NCBI GenBank assembly: GCA_033557465.1
Contig: CM066033.1
Location: 709,763,637 to 709,827,636, forward strand
Length of the DNA: 64,000 bases
Source of the DNA: Ichthyophis bannanicus
Taxonomy: Eukaryota; Chordata; Amphibia; Gymnophiona; Ichthyophiidae
Direction of reading: 5' to 3'
Positions 53,310 to 63,420 of the stretch are shown here, piece after piece. Numbering within the stretch: the stretch's first letter is position 1; every line of letters starts with the position of its first letter. The notes under the pieces were generated by a model. The model was not told the origin of the DNA and ran no database searches. It was given only the letters and a program-made list of their open reading frames with translations. Made by a program: the position numbers and the translations under genes.

Positions 53310-55565
53310 TCAGAAACCCTGTGGTTGCTGGGTTTGCTGAGCCTGGTGAGAGGTTGAACTCTGCAGACCAGGATGATGCTTCTCCTGTTTGGGAACATCT
53401 GTATGATGGGCAGATGATGCATAAAACCTTCTCCTATGGGAAGAACGTTTGAAAGGACATTTCCTACCTACTGGGACAGAAGAAGGTGCAGAACAGCCCC
53501 TAGGAACAGGTAAGTCAGTGGAGAACTGAGTAACCTGACGTAAAGACTCCTTGTTCAAAAGATTGTCTCCAGTGCAAGGAGTATGTCCCAGTCTGTGCTG
53601 TGCCCATTTGTCCAAGTCTGAAGCTTGGAGCCAGGCTCTACGTCGTGCCCCTATAGTTATAGCAGAATTTCTGCTAAGAGACTCAAAAGAGTCTAGGGAA
53701 GCACGAGTAAGAAACCAAGAGATATTCTGGAGATGCTTGAGCAGTGAAGAATAGTCTGCACTCTTGGACTCTGAAAGGGAAGGAGTCAAAAGATGTAATT
53801 GCTTTGTGACCTCCTCAAGAGATAGACTCATAGAAAATATATGAGAGAATTCTTGCAGAAAGCATAAACGTCTGGAAGGTTTGACGTCCAAAGGCATCAA
53901 GTGTCTTAGACTCACGACCTGGCGGATAAGAAGAGTGCTTTTTCTTGCTCTTTACCCGCCTCATTGCTGATTCCACAACTATGGAATGATGAGGAAGTTG
54001 AGTCTTTTGAAACCCTGGAGAGGGGGGCACCTGATATAAGAGATCAGTTGCTCTGGAAGGTGGGGGTACCCTTAAAGGTGTTTCCCACATTCCTAGGAGA
54101 TCCTGCAAGGAATGATGCAAAGGAAGCATTATGTTCTCCTTTGTTTTGGTAGAAAGAGAGCCCTGTGCAGGATAATGTCCTGGGGTAGGAATGGCAAGAG
54201 ATCTTGCTATATCCAGGAGGAAACTCTGAAAAGAGGGTTCCCCAACAGGAATTTCCCTTGGACAGGTTAGATCTGAAGAACTAGCCTGAGCACCGACAGA
54301 GCTATCCAGATATATAGGAATAGAAGATCCTGCACAGGGCAGTGTGGAATGCTTAAAGGATGGCCGCCGGTACTGGCTGTCAGGAGCAGCGACCATCATT
54401 ACCACATTGTCCATGCCAGGTATCGACTCCAAGCTTGGCATAGAAGGGAGCGATCCTGTTGAAAAAAGCATGGTAGGAGTTGGCCATGATGCTACTGTGG
54501 ATACCGGTACCGATGCCAATACCGGTACCAATGTCGGAGTCGAGCCCGACAAAGACATCGGAGCAGTCATCGGTGACAGTTCAATCGGTACCGAGGTAAC
54601 CGAAAACCTCCGGGTGCTATCCTCGGTACCGAGCCACCGGTATCGATCGGTGTCGGTACCAAAGAGTATTGGTACCGAGTCTTCCAGACTAGAGAGCGAT
54701 TCTAAACTCGGCATCGATAAGCAAAGCATGGAAGGCATGGAAGGGTAATGAGGACATCGGTACCAAGTTCTGTACCATGTGTGATACCGGTGAATGAAGG
54801 TCAGCTAGTGGCAACTCAATCGGCCTCGGGGGAACCGAGTTGCGGATCTGAATCATCGGAACCGAGCCTTCGGTATCGCCGACAGCCGGTACCAAGGCGA
54901 GTCGGTACCCAATCCTCCAGACTGGAGATCGATTCCAGACTCGGCATCGAAGGAAGCGAGGCTATTGATGCACATCTGGAGGGTACCGACGTCGGTGGTA
55001 GTATCGGTGCTGGTACAGATAATGAAAGGTCAGTCTGGAGTGTATCCACCGGTCCCGAAGGTACCGAGGACGCCAGATGACCATCCCTGGTGAGGAGTGT
55101 TTCATCCAACACCAGTGCCGATGTCGGGGTATCGGTACCGCTCAAAGCGGATGCCACCACCGGACACAGCTCAGGTATGTTCTGTGAGGGGTGAACCCCA
55201 GGAACAACCTGAAACCCCTGAAAGGCTTTTGAGACCGAAGACTTCTGCTGGGGTTTTGAAGCCAGTAGGCCCTCGAGGGCAAGGCCGGAGCCGTCTACAT
55301 GCTGTGCATGAGACCTACCACTCGAGGGCTGGCTAGTCTTAACAGACTGTCTGTGGGTTACCTGATCCTGTGTAGAAGAAGAAGGGGACGGTGCCCCGAA
55401 GCTGGAGGGAAACCGTGTATTGAGGGAACCTCGATATTGAAAACCTCTTCTCACTAAACTGTTGTCAGGACCCAAGCAGGTTAGACACCGACTTCGAGGG
55501 TCTAAAAATAAAGTTGTACCGCCACAGTTTGAACATTTCTTGGAGAAAGTGGCTGGCGGTTCCAT
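53310..55565 (-). pseudogene. DIRS gag (element J), two frameshifts
   Basis: ATG 55565 opens a zinc motif (SKKCSNCGGTT, SRCLTCLGPDNS). A long Ser/Pro-rich region follows, with an internal duplication of a module containing SMPSLES(I/L)SSLED, once near 54940 and once near 54700. The core is in two further frames (54738-53815: FQSFLLDIARSLAIP, TDLLYQVPPSPGFQKTQLPHHSIVVESAMRR; 53915-53310: ITIGARRRAWLQASDLDKW, HTPCTGDNLLNKESL). It ends QQPQGF at TGA. The DNA of the repeat region has 12 GGTACC sites in about 640 bp. If functional once, it could have acted with RT and recombinase supplied by other copies. Confidence 0.75.
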
Positions 55566-55784
55566 GAAGGAAAAAGAAGAGGCCTAAAAGGCCTATGATA
55601 CCGTGGGACACTATGAAGAAAAAATATTCCTTGAAAAAGGAAGATTTTACAAGAAAAGAAAAGAAAACACCGGCGGTACCGGTGGCGTCGGGAGACAGCC
55701 GCGGCCACAAGAAAACTAAAGAAATAAAACAAGAATTTTCTGCGGTGACAGGAGGATGTCCTGCCGGCTCCGTGGAAAAACGAA

Positions 55785-55947
55785 AACTGAGGAGAGGCAG
55801 TTGGGAAAGGCGGGAAGGCAGCACGCAGGCATGGTGGGATGTTTCCAAAAGCTCTTTGATTGGACTCTGGGAAGCGTTCCCGCGCAGACTCCGTCGGTAC
55901 CGACGTACCCCATATTTAAAGACTCATTCCTGCTTGTTCCTGGAGAT
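55785..55947 (-). repeat. 5' inverted terminal repeat of element J
   Basis: Inverse of 50590-50752, with intact CGTCGGTACCGACG and outer end TTCCTGGAGAT at 55947. The leader (55566-55784) contains ACCGGCGGTACCGGT as in other family I copies. Confidence 0.8.
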
Positions 55948-56640
55948 AAACTGGTGACACTCAAGCTCAGGGCTGCTCAATTTGTTATAAATTATCAATT
56001 GGCCAGGAGCAGATTGATTGGTATAAGCATCTTTCAAATCTTTATGGCAAGGACAGACTGGCCAGCAGAACTCAACCAAATACAGTCTCTGATGGTGTAC
56101 TGGGTTCTAAGCATTAGTGCAAAATGAAGCTATGAAGTGAGGACCAAGTTGCTACTTTGCATATGAAATCTAGCAAAACAGGAAGGTCATGGTACCTGTA
56201 GTGACAGTGATCTGAAAGGATTTCACTTTACAAGTTAAAGGTGCACCAGTTTGATCATAACCAAATGCAATAAAGGATGCTAACCAATTCACTAGTTTGT
56301 TTGGCTACTGGAATGCCAATTCTGTTGGTGGTTTAAGGATAAAAAACAACTGGATACACCTTCTTATTGATTCAATTCTTTTAAGGTAGTAAACAAGGGT
56401 CAGTTTGATGTCCAAAGTGTGAAAGGACTTCTGAACTGGATTCTTATGCCATTTTGAGCAAAACATAGGAAGTACTATTTTTTTGCTAACATGCAAAGGC
56501 ATTACTACCTTGAGTTCAGTTCTAAGAGCTACTATTGAATATACATTAATTTTTGGGAATATTCTGACTGCCTACATTCCTTGCGTAGCCTTTAAATCAA
56601 ATATCTGAGTGTGCCCTCAATTCATGTAAGGCCTACTGAC
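55948..56640 (-). pseudogene. Decayed DIRS recombinase, probable continuation of element G
   Basis: On the minus strand the sequence around 56140 encodes VATWSSLHSF (the helix before the active-site Tyr). 56502-56305 encodes HVSKKIVLPMFCS, FHTLDIKLTLVYYLKRI and AFQ, matching the middle of the DIRS recombinase. It lies beyond the right end of element J and is too decayed to belong to J. The order fits a host element G split by H and J (inference). 56640-56745 shows nothing recognisable. Confidence 0.55.
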
Positions 56641-56745
56641 CTGGGACACTTAGGTTCCTGCCCACCCTACCCCTCACCCCAGGGCTACATTGCCTATATA
56701 GTCGTCACATAGGTTGACATCTATCCTTTTAATTAGGTGCTAAAG

Positions 56746-56910
56746 AAGTAATTAGATCTTACCTGCTAATTATTGCTCCTGAAGGAACGACAGTCCAGTC
56801 CCTTTACTTCAGGGTTACGCAACCCTTCCAGCAGCTTGGAGGCTGAGCCCAACCTTTTTGGGATGGAGCGGTATATATACCACTGGTGCCACCCACCAAC
56901 TCCAGTAACC
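56746..56910 (-). repeat. 3' inverted terminal repeat of element K
   Basis: Starts GAAGTAATTAGATCTTACCT; the sense strand gives GCAG/GTAAGA. The part from 56792 on is the inverse of the 5' ITR; the outer ~45 bases are specific to this end. Confidence 0.8.
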
Positions 56911-57115
56911 TACTGCAAAAGCAGACTTAACCAAACTTTCGTAACTAGCTTTAAGGAAAAAAACACAACTCAAACAATATTATCTGTACATCTTCTTTTT
57001 GGGGTTTTTTTTTTTTTTTACAGGAGTAGAAAGGATGAGAAAGGGTTAAGGGAGGAGGCAGATTACCTGCTACTGCACGGCCCTCCCTCCACAGTGACCC
57101 GCTAGGGAGGGAACA

Positions 57116-57212
57116 GGGACTGGACGGTCGTTCCTTCAGGAACAATAATTAGCAGGTAAGATCTAATTACTTCTTCCTTATCGTCACTCCAGTCCAGTCC
57201 CTTTACTTCAGG
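57116..57212 (-). repeat. Internal complementary region of element K
   Basis: 57116-57172 is the reverse complement of the outer 3' end. 57173-57212 is the reverse complement of the outer 5' end (62665-62708). It overlaps the last codons of the recombinase. Confidence 0.8.
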
Positions 57213-58374
57213 GAAGTACCAGAGCAGTACCAGCCCGGGCGGGATCCGCCATTCCGGAACGTAGAACCGCATGCGCAAACCGGGAGTCCGTAGCACTCTG
57301 CACGTCCAGTCTGTAGTGCTTGGTAAAGGAGTGCAAGGAGGACCAGGTCGCTGCCCTACAGATGTCCAGAGGAGGAACTAGACTGAACTCTGCCCAAGAG
57401 GTGGCCTGCGCCCGAGTTGAGTGAGCGCGCAGTCCTCCTGGGACTTGCTTCCCCTTGAGGATATAGGCGGAGGCAATCGTCTCCCTGATCCATCTGGAGA
57501 TTGAGGCCTTGGCCGCCGCCTCCCCTTTGTGAGGACCCCCAAACTGCACGAACAGTCGTTCTGATTTCCGGAAGGGCGCTGTGCGGGAGAGGTAACGCTT
57601 CAAGGTCCTGTGGACATCGAGTAGAAGGAGCCTACTATCTCCCCCTCCTAGCTCCTCCGCCGAAAGAGACGGGAGAGTGATCGATTGGTTGACATGAAAG
57701 GGGGAGATGACCTTAGGCAAGAATGAGGGTACCGTCCGAAGGACTACCTTATCCTTGAGAAACGACAGAAAGGGAGGCCGAGAAGACAGGGCTTGTAATT
57801 CGGAGACCCGCCTGGCCGAGCAAATGGCAACCAGAAACACTGTCTTCAGAGTCAGATCCTTCAAGGAGGCCTTCTTCATTGGTTCGAAGGGCTCCACAAC
57901 TAGGGCGTTTAGTACCAGGTTGAGGTCCCAAGGGGGAATGACCGATCTCCTTTGCGGACAGAGCCGTCTGACCGCTTTCAGGAACCTGGAAACGTCCGCG
58001 TGAGCTCCTAAAGGTTTCCCGCAGACCTTACCCCTATAGCAAGCGATGGCCGCCAGCTGGACTCGTAGGGAGCTGTGCGCCAGGCCCTTGTCGAAACCGG
58101 CTTGCAAAAATTCCAGCACCTCCGGGATCGAAGTTGACAGGGGTTTTCTCCGGCGCTCCGCACACCATGCCTCGAAGATGCGCCACACTCTCACATAGGA
58201 GAGACAAGTCGAGCGCTTCCTAGCGCTCAACAGGGTCGCGATTACTGCCGCCGAGTAGCCGCGCTTCATGAGCCGCGCCCTTTCAATAGCCAAGCCGTAA
58301 GCGAGAATCGATCCACGTGTGGCATCTGGACCGGCCCTTGCCTCAGTAGGTCCCTCCTGCCGGGAAGCCGCCAA
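57208..58374 (-). CDS. DIRS tyrosine recombinase (element K), open
   Basis: 388 codons without interruption. The N-terminal core-binding part has RGSILAYGLAIERARL, RKRSTCLSYVRVWRIFEAW and LEFLQAGFDKGLAHSSLRVQLAAIACYRGK. The catalytic domain has Arg in CSARRVSELQAL, FLPKVISPFHVNQSI, HxxR in AHSTRAQATSWAEF, ICRAATWSSLHSF and Tyr in KHYRLDVQS. All residues of the tyrosine-recombinase active site that I can identify are present. It would integrate circular DNA without the Asp-Asp-Glu chemistry of LTR elements. The frame is -1 relative to RNase H and open further upstream over it, so 58374 may not be the true start. The only apparently intact DIRS protein here. Confidence 0.85.
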   Translation of the reverse strand: MAASRQEGPTEARAGPDATRGSILAYGLAIERARLMKRGYSAAVIATLLSARKRSTCLSYVRVWRIFEAWCAERRRKPLSTSIPEVLEFLQAGFDKGLAHSSLRVQLAAIACYRGKVCGKPLGAHADVSRFLKAVRRLCPQRRSVIPPWDLNLVLNALVVEPFEPMKKASLKDLTLKTVFLVAICSARRVSELQALSSRPPFLSFLKDKVVLRTVPSFLPKVISPFHVNQSITLPSLSAEELGGGDSRLLLLDVHRTLKRYLSRTAPFRKSERLFVQFGGPHKGEAAAKASISRWIRETIASAYILKGKQVPGGLRAHSTRAQATSWAEFSLVPPLDICRAATWSSLHSFTKHYRLDVQSATDSRFAHAVLRSGMADPARAGTALVLP

Positions 58375-60144
58375 GGTCGGTCAGCGATCATCCTTACCAG
58401 ATCCGCATACCAGGGGTGACGGGGCCAATCCGGGGCAATGAGGATTACTAGACCCCGGTGAGCTTCTATCCGCTGAAGGACTTTCCCTATCAGAGCCCAA
58501 GGGGGAAAAACATAAAGGAGACCCTCCAAGGGACACTTCTGGGCCAGGGCGTCTAGGCCTTCGGACATCCTTTCCTTCCGCCGGCTGAAGAATCGGCTTA
58601 CTTTGGCGGATGAGAACCGAGCCATGAGGTGCATGAGTGGAGGACCCCAAAGAGCTACTATCTGGTCGAAGATCTCCTGATGCAGTTCCCACTCCCCGTG
58701 GTCTATCTTGCACCTGCTGAGGTAATCGGCGGTGATGTTGTCCGTGCCGGCCACGTGCTGTGCTGAGAGTGCTTCCAAACGAACGTCTGCCCACTGGAAC
58801 AGTGCATCCGCCTCTTTCTCCAAGGCTGGACTGCTGGTGCCGCCCTGATGATTGATGTAGGCCACCGCGGTGACATTGTCGGAGAGTACGCGAATCGCTT
58901 TTCCTAGCACTGAGGTCTCGAGTGCCTTGAGCGCCAGAGTGACGGCCCTCAATTCTAGCCGGTTGATGGGCCATTGAGATTCCAACGCCGTCCAACGCCC
59001 CTGGACAAACTGGTCCTCGCAATGCGCTCCCCAGCCTGCTAGACTGGCGTCCATCATCAACAGCAACCATTGCGGAGGCTCGAGGGGCATTCCGCGATTC
59101 AGATTCCTTGGGCACCTCCACCAGCGGAGGGACTGCTTGGTTCGACGGGCGCAGGGTAGCTGTAGGAACAATGGATGCTGTTGTGGGGACCACCGACGCA
59201 ACAGAGATCGCTGTAAAGGACGCATGTGCGCCCTGGCCCACGGAACTACCTATCGCTGCCGCCATGGTTCCCAGCAGTTGCAGGTAATGCCATGCTGAAG
59301 GGAGTCGCCTGGCCATGAACTGCGTGACTAGTAGCCTTAGGTCCCTCACCCTTGTGCAGGACAGGAAGACCCTGCCCCTGCCTGTGTGGAACCTTGCTCC
59401 GAGATATTCAAGCTCTTGGGAGGGGACCAAACTGCTCTTTGCGCGATTGATGATCCACCCCAACTCCTCCAGAACCTGTATCACTATGGCTGTTGCCCAG
59501 CGACTTTCCTCTTCTGACTTTGCCCGGATCAGCCAGTCGTCCAAGTAGGGGTGCACTAGGATTCCCTCCTTTCGTAGGGCAGCCGCTACCACAACCATCA
59601 CCTTGGTGAACATTCTTGGCGCGGTCGCTAGGCTGAAGGGCAGCGCCTGAAATTGAAAATGACCCCGAGGCACTGTGAATCTCAAGAACTGCTGATGGGA
59701 CCTTCTGACTGGGATATGCAAATAGGCCTCTGTCAAATCCAGCGCCGTTAGGAACTCCCCGCCCCTTACGGCCGCTATAACCGACCGCAGGGTTTCCATC
59801 CTGAAGTGTGGCACCTTGAGACATCGATTGACCTGCTTTAGATCCAGGATCGGACGAAAGGACCCCTCCTTCTTTGGGACCACGAAGTAAATCGAGTACC
59901 GACCCGTACCGCACTGGTCTGGAGGAACAGGAACCACGGCCCCGAGCTCTATAAGACGGGAAAGCGTTGCTTCTATAGCCGCTCTTTTTGTTGGGGAACC
60001 GCAAGGGGACTGAACAAAGGCTGGAGGTATTTGCTTTGCAAATTCGAGAGCGTATCCCTCTCGGATCACCTCCAGAACCCATTGATCGGACGTGACCCGG
60101 GACCAGGCGGGAAGAAACTGCCTCAGGCGACCGCCTACCGGCAT
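58266..60144 (-). pseudogene. DIRS reverse transcriptase-RNase H (element K), one frameshift
   Basis: RT from 60144: MPVGGRLRQFLPAWSRV, GRYSIYFVVPKKEGSFRPILDL, LTALDLTEAYLHIPV, FQALPFSLATAPRMF, HPYLDDWLIR, EYLGARF. A 2-nt deletion near 59253, relative to element D, shifts the frame. RNase H then reads from 59225: LMMDASLAGWGAHC, LELRAVTLALK, LSDNVTAVAYINHQGG, ITADYLSRCK, then PPWALIGKVLQRIEAH. The shifted first frame stays open into the recombinase register (587 codons). It overlaps the recombinase by about 110 nt. Confidence 0.85.
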
Positions 60145-60169
60145 CCCGCCCTCCTGGACCCCCGGTATC

Positions 60170-61728
60170 TCATTGTTGTTTCCTGGGGCCCGAGGATAAG
60201 GAGGAGGCCGAAAAACCTCTGCCTGCTCCCCGAAAACCTCGGAAGCCTTGTCCCCTAGCGGGAAAACGACCCCTGAGAAAGGGGTTCGGTCTGGCAGAAC
60301 GAAATCTCCGGGGTTCCCTAGGTTGGTTCCGTGCTGGGGCTAAGGGCCACATTTGCTTCGGCCTGTCCTCCGGAAGCCTGCCACCCTTGGATTCGCCAAG
60401 GTCCTTTACCAACTTCTCTAGGTCCTCCCCGAATAACAGCTTCCCTTTGAAGGGAAGACGACTCAGGCGAGTTTTGGAGGAGGCATCGACAGCCCAATTC
60501 CGTAGCCACAAATAGCGTCTGGCTGCCACCACCGAGGCCATGTTCTTGGCTAAGCTGTGGATGAGGTCATACTGACTATCCGCCAAGAAGGCCGTACCGG
60601 ATTCCAACCTCGCCGAGTTGGCTAATGCCCCCTCGGAGGAGCCCTCCTCTGCCTGGAGTTGCTGAGACCACCTCAAACAGGCCCGCACCACCCATGCCCC
60701 TGAAACTGAAGCATGTAAGGCCAGAGCGCTCACATCAAAGGCTTGCTTAAGGAGCGTGTCCAATTTTCTATCCTGGGGATCCCTCAGGGTCGCGCTGCCC
60801 TCAACTGGGATGGTAGTTTTCTTTGTTACTGCTGATACCGCCGCATCTACCCTGGGGGACTTCAGCAGCTCTTTGTCTGATTCTGGGAGAGGGTAGAGGC
60901 AGGACATGGCCCGGACCCCTCTTAACCCTGACTCAGGCTGATCCCATTCCTCCTGTATCATCTGACGCACCACTCTGTGGACAGGAAAAACCTTCTGGGA
61001 CCTCCTGATGGCCTGGATTAAGGGATCCTCCAATGCCTCATCCTCCGCTGGGGTATCTGAGGCTACGTTGAGAGCTTTCAGGGAATCATTAATTAAGGCA
61101 GGCAGCTCCTCTCGCCGAAAACTCTAATTATGCGAGAATGGTCCTCCTCAGGGATCTCCCCTTCTTCCAGATCCTCCTCTTCCTCCTCTAAATCCTTTTC
61201 AGAGCCCTCTTCTTCTAGAGTGCCCTGGGAAAGTGAAGAGGGGGGCTCCTCATTCAACAGCCTGGGGCGCTTTGGGGGTATCCCTGAGTCCTGAACGCTT
61301 GCCCTCATGGGTCTGGCTACTCTGCCTTCGGCTGTCGAGCCCACTTCCCCTGTCCCAAGCCCCTGCTTGTGCATGCAATAGGCTTGGTGTAGCAAGAGCA
61401 CAAAGTCAGGGGAGAAGAAATCCCCGACTCCCCCCTCCCCAGAGGGAAGGGCGGAGAGAGGGAGCGGAGGAGGGGGTACCTCTGAGCGTGAAGGAAGGGA
61501 TAACTGGGACGCTACTTCCCCCTCCAAAGGATCCGAGGACCCCTGCGATGACTGGGCCATGGACAAGCTGATTTCTTGTTCTACTGAGGTAGCTACTGCA
61601 GCGCAGCCCCTGCAGACTCCTGCCTCAGACGAAGTACCCCTATGGGTGCCACAAGATGGGCACCTTGACTTGCCAGTCATGCTCTCCAGGGGAAATCCTA
61701 AAAGACTCAAGTGCCCCGGCCTAGGCAA
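60170..61728 (-). pseudogene. DIRS gag (element K), one frameshift
   Basis: Starts in the 61728 frame; the Met at about 61680 (MTGKSRCPSCGTHR) is the likely start because the four-Cys zinc ribbon follows at once (CPSC, CRGC). FFSPDFVLLLHQAYC and an acidic stretch follow, then a frameshift near 61120 (RVFGERSCLP). The second frame from 61033 has EDPLIQAIRRSQKVFPVHRVV, KSPRVDAAVSAVTKKTTIPVEG, CLRWSQQLQAEEG, KLLFGEDLEKLVKDLGESKGG and an Arg/Gly/Phe-rich tail. RNA-binding structural role is inferred. Confidence 0.8.
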
Positions 61729-62520
61729 GCAGTTTTACCAGAAATAAACTTTTAAATTAAACTTTAGATCCCCTGCTTTGCCAATGTACAAGAAATAAAC
61801 AGCGAAAATCCCCCGAAATAACTGGAATCCAGATAAATACAAAATAAAGATAATTTCAGAAGTTAAAATTAAAAACAGAATTAAACCAGCAATTAAAATT
61901 CTAATTCCAGCCAATAAGCTGGGTACTTGCGATTTTAGAGGATTCTGCTGTTTCCCGGTCCGGGGCCGCGATTCCTGACCGTTGGCTCAACACGTGGTAG
62001 GCCGCGGCCACGTGGAGCCCTTAAGGGAGGAACGCGACTGCTCTCAGCGCTGCTCTGGACCCTCCGCCGGAGAAGAAAGGACAGGAAAACGTGTCCCGCG
62101 CAACCAGGAACGCCGTCTGTCTACCGGCGCTGCGTTCGCGTCTCCGGAGCTCGCCCCTGCACTCTGCTGCCCCGGGGGGAAGAGCGATCAAACCTGCGAG
62201 GCAGAAACCTCTCTCTCTCCCGCTTAGCGTTGCCTCCAGCGCTCAGCCACAGGGGGGGCTTCGGCGCGAGGTCGCAGGTCTTCTGGAGGACTGAAGGGGA
62301 GCAGGCCGAACCAGCAGCGAGAGGCTCCTGACCCCCCTGCTCGCTGCTGCAGGCAAAGCGGTACCACCTCCGATCCTCGGCCCGGGCCGAGGGGGGGGGG
62401 GGGGGGTAGAAAGAAACGGCAGGAAATAGAAAATAAAAAGGTAAGCAAGTTGCCTAATGAAATAAAAATAAAAGAATCTACCAATTAAAATAGCCAAATT
62501 AGTAAAATTTAGGAGAAGGT
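61729..62520 (-). other. 5' leader of element K
   Basis: Non-coding sequence between the ITR and gag. It is AT-rich at 61745-61900 and GC-rich at 61950-62400, with a G-run at 62392-62406. No frame with recognisable protein. Confidence 0.5.
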
Positions 62521-62521
62521 A

Positions 62522-62708
62522 GGACTCCAGTAAGCCCTAGGCTTACGGAACCCTCCAGCTGCTTGGAGGCTGAGAATACTGGAGTTGGTGGGTGGCACCA
62601 GTGGTATATATACCGCTCCATCCCAAAAAGGTTGGGCTCAGCCTCCAAGCTGCTGGAAGGGTTGCGTAACCCTGAAATAAAGGGACTGGACTGGAGTGAC
62701 GATAAGGA
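62522..62708 (-). repeat. 5' inverted terminal repeat of element K with hairpin
   Basis: Inverse of 56792-56910 plus an inner extension. 62551-62574 pairs with 62637-62661 (about 22 bp, one mismatch and one bulge), and a small palindrome is at 62530-62546 (GTAAGCC/GGCTTAC). Outer end at about 62708. Confidence 0.8.
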
Positions 62709-62750
62709 ACCCACCTTTTCTTCTACTTATTCTAGGACAGCTTAATCAGC

Positions 62751-63420
62751 ATGTCGTGTATTCAGTGCAATAACTGTGGTGCTTTCATTCTAAGAATAAT
62801 TTGGAACCTAAGAGCTTGCCCTATATGCCTCAAGTTAGCTGCCATGCAAGAATGGATTCTACTAAGGGAAGAACTAGCTGCAATGAAACGCACCTCTTCT
62901 AGGATGCAAACCGAACTAAGTCCACCACCACTCCCACAAATAATCAAACATCCCAGAACAAATGGATCACAGAGGGCTCAGGTAGGTTGTGACCTGTAAT
63001 GCAGAGACACTCTATACATCAAGAGATATCCCTACATAATGCCTTCTCTTGCTTGGTTAATGAGGATGCCCAATCCATGGAAACTGAAGGGCCCTTAAAT
63101 GAGACGGTCAATGCACAATCTACTGATAAAGCACCAAATATGAAGAAAAAAAAACAGAAAACTACTACTAATTGGAGATTCCATCATCAGAGGAAACAAC
63201 TTGGGAACACAGTTCAAAGGAGAGAAGATAGTCAAATGCTTTCCAGGCTCTTCAGCCAGCAGGAATACAAACCAAATTGTTGGTAGCGCAAAAAGTGAGC
63301 ACTCTAAAATTGATGTTGTCATCAACTTGGGTACAACTGACCTGGCTCCATCAGTGAAACAGTGCCTCTGCAGTTCAAAGGGACACTCACACTCTGGGAG
63401 AGAAACTCAAGCCCATTGTT
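62751..63420 (+). pseudogene. CR1 ORF1 with zinc finger and esterase-like domain
   Basis: The first frame (62751-62999) has CIQCNNCGAF then CPICLKL, a four-Cys zinc-binding motif, and a Leu/Glu-rich segment likely to form a coiled coil (ILLREELAAMKRT). It stops at 62999. Later frames encode GDSIIRGNN (63174 onwards) with KGEKIVKCFPGS, and VVINLGTTDLAP (63315-63350). These are the GDSL-esterase blocks typical of CR1 ORF1. Gaps and frameshifts show it is damaged. CR1 ORF1 binds RNA and may help membrane or RNP handling; the latter is family knowledge. Confidence 0.7.

Larger units (their letters stand above)
50563..55947 (-). mobile_element. DIRS element J, gag-only derivative with unrelated core
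   Basis: ITRs at 50564-50752 and 55785-55947 and an ICR at 50829-50924 are family I. Gag (55565-53310) is present, but where RT-RNase H and recombinase should be (51060-53300) there is mostly unrelated, AT-rich non-coding sequence with one RNase H remnant. Its 3' end directly abuts the 5' end of element H. Confidence 0.75.
56746..62708 (-). mobile_element. DIRS element K, nearly intact
   Basis: About 6.0 kb: 3' ITR 56746-56910, ICR 57116-57212, recombinase 57208-58374, RT-RNase H 58266-60144, gag 60170-61728, leader 61729-62520, 5' ITR 62522-62708. Only one frameshift each was seen in gag and RT, and the recombinase is open. GAA occurs at both outer junctions. It is the same family as D and close to C. 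Confidence 0.85.

Noticed and set aside
54344..55336. Long plus-strand frames rich in GTDTNTGT or RYR repeats opposite gag (also 4598-4942, 6909-7135, 46949-47275)
   Set aside because: They are antisense shadows of gag: GGTACC-rich palindromic DNA gives open frames on both strands.
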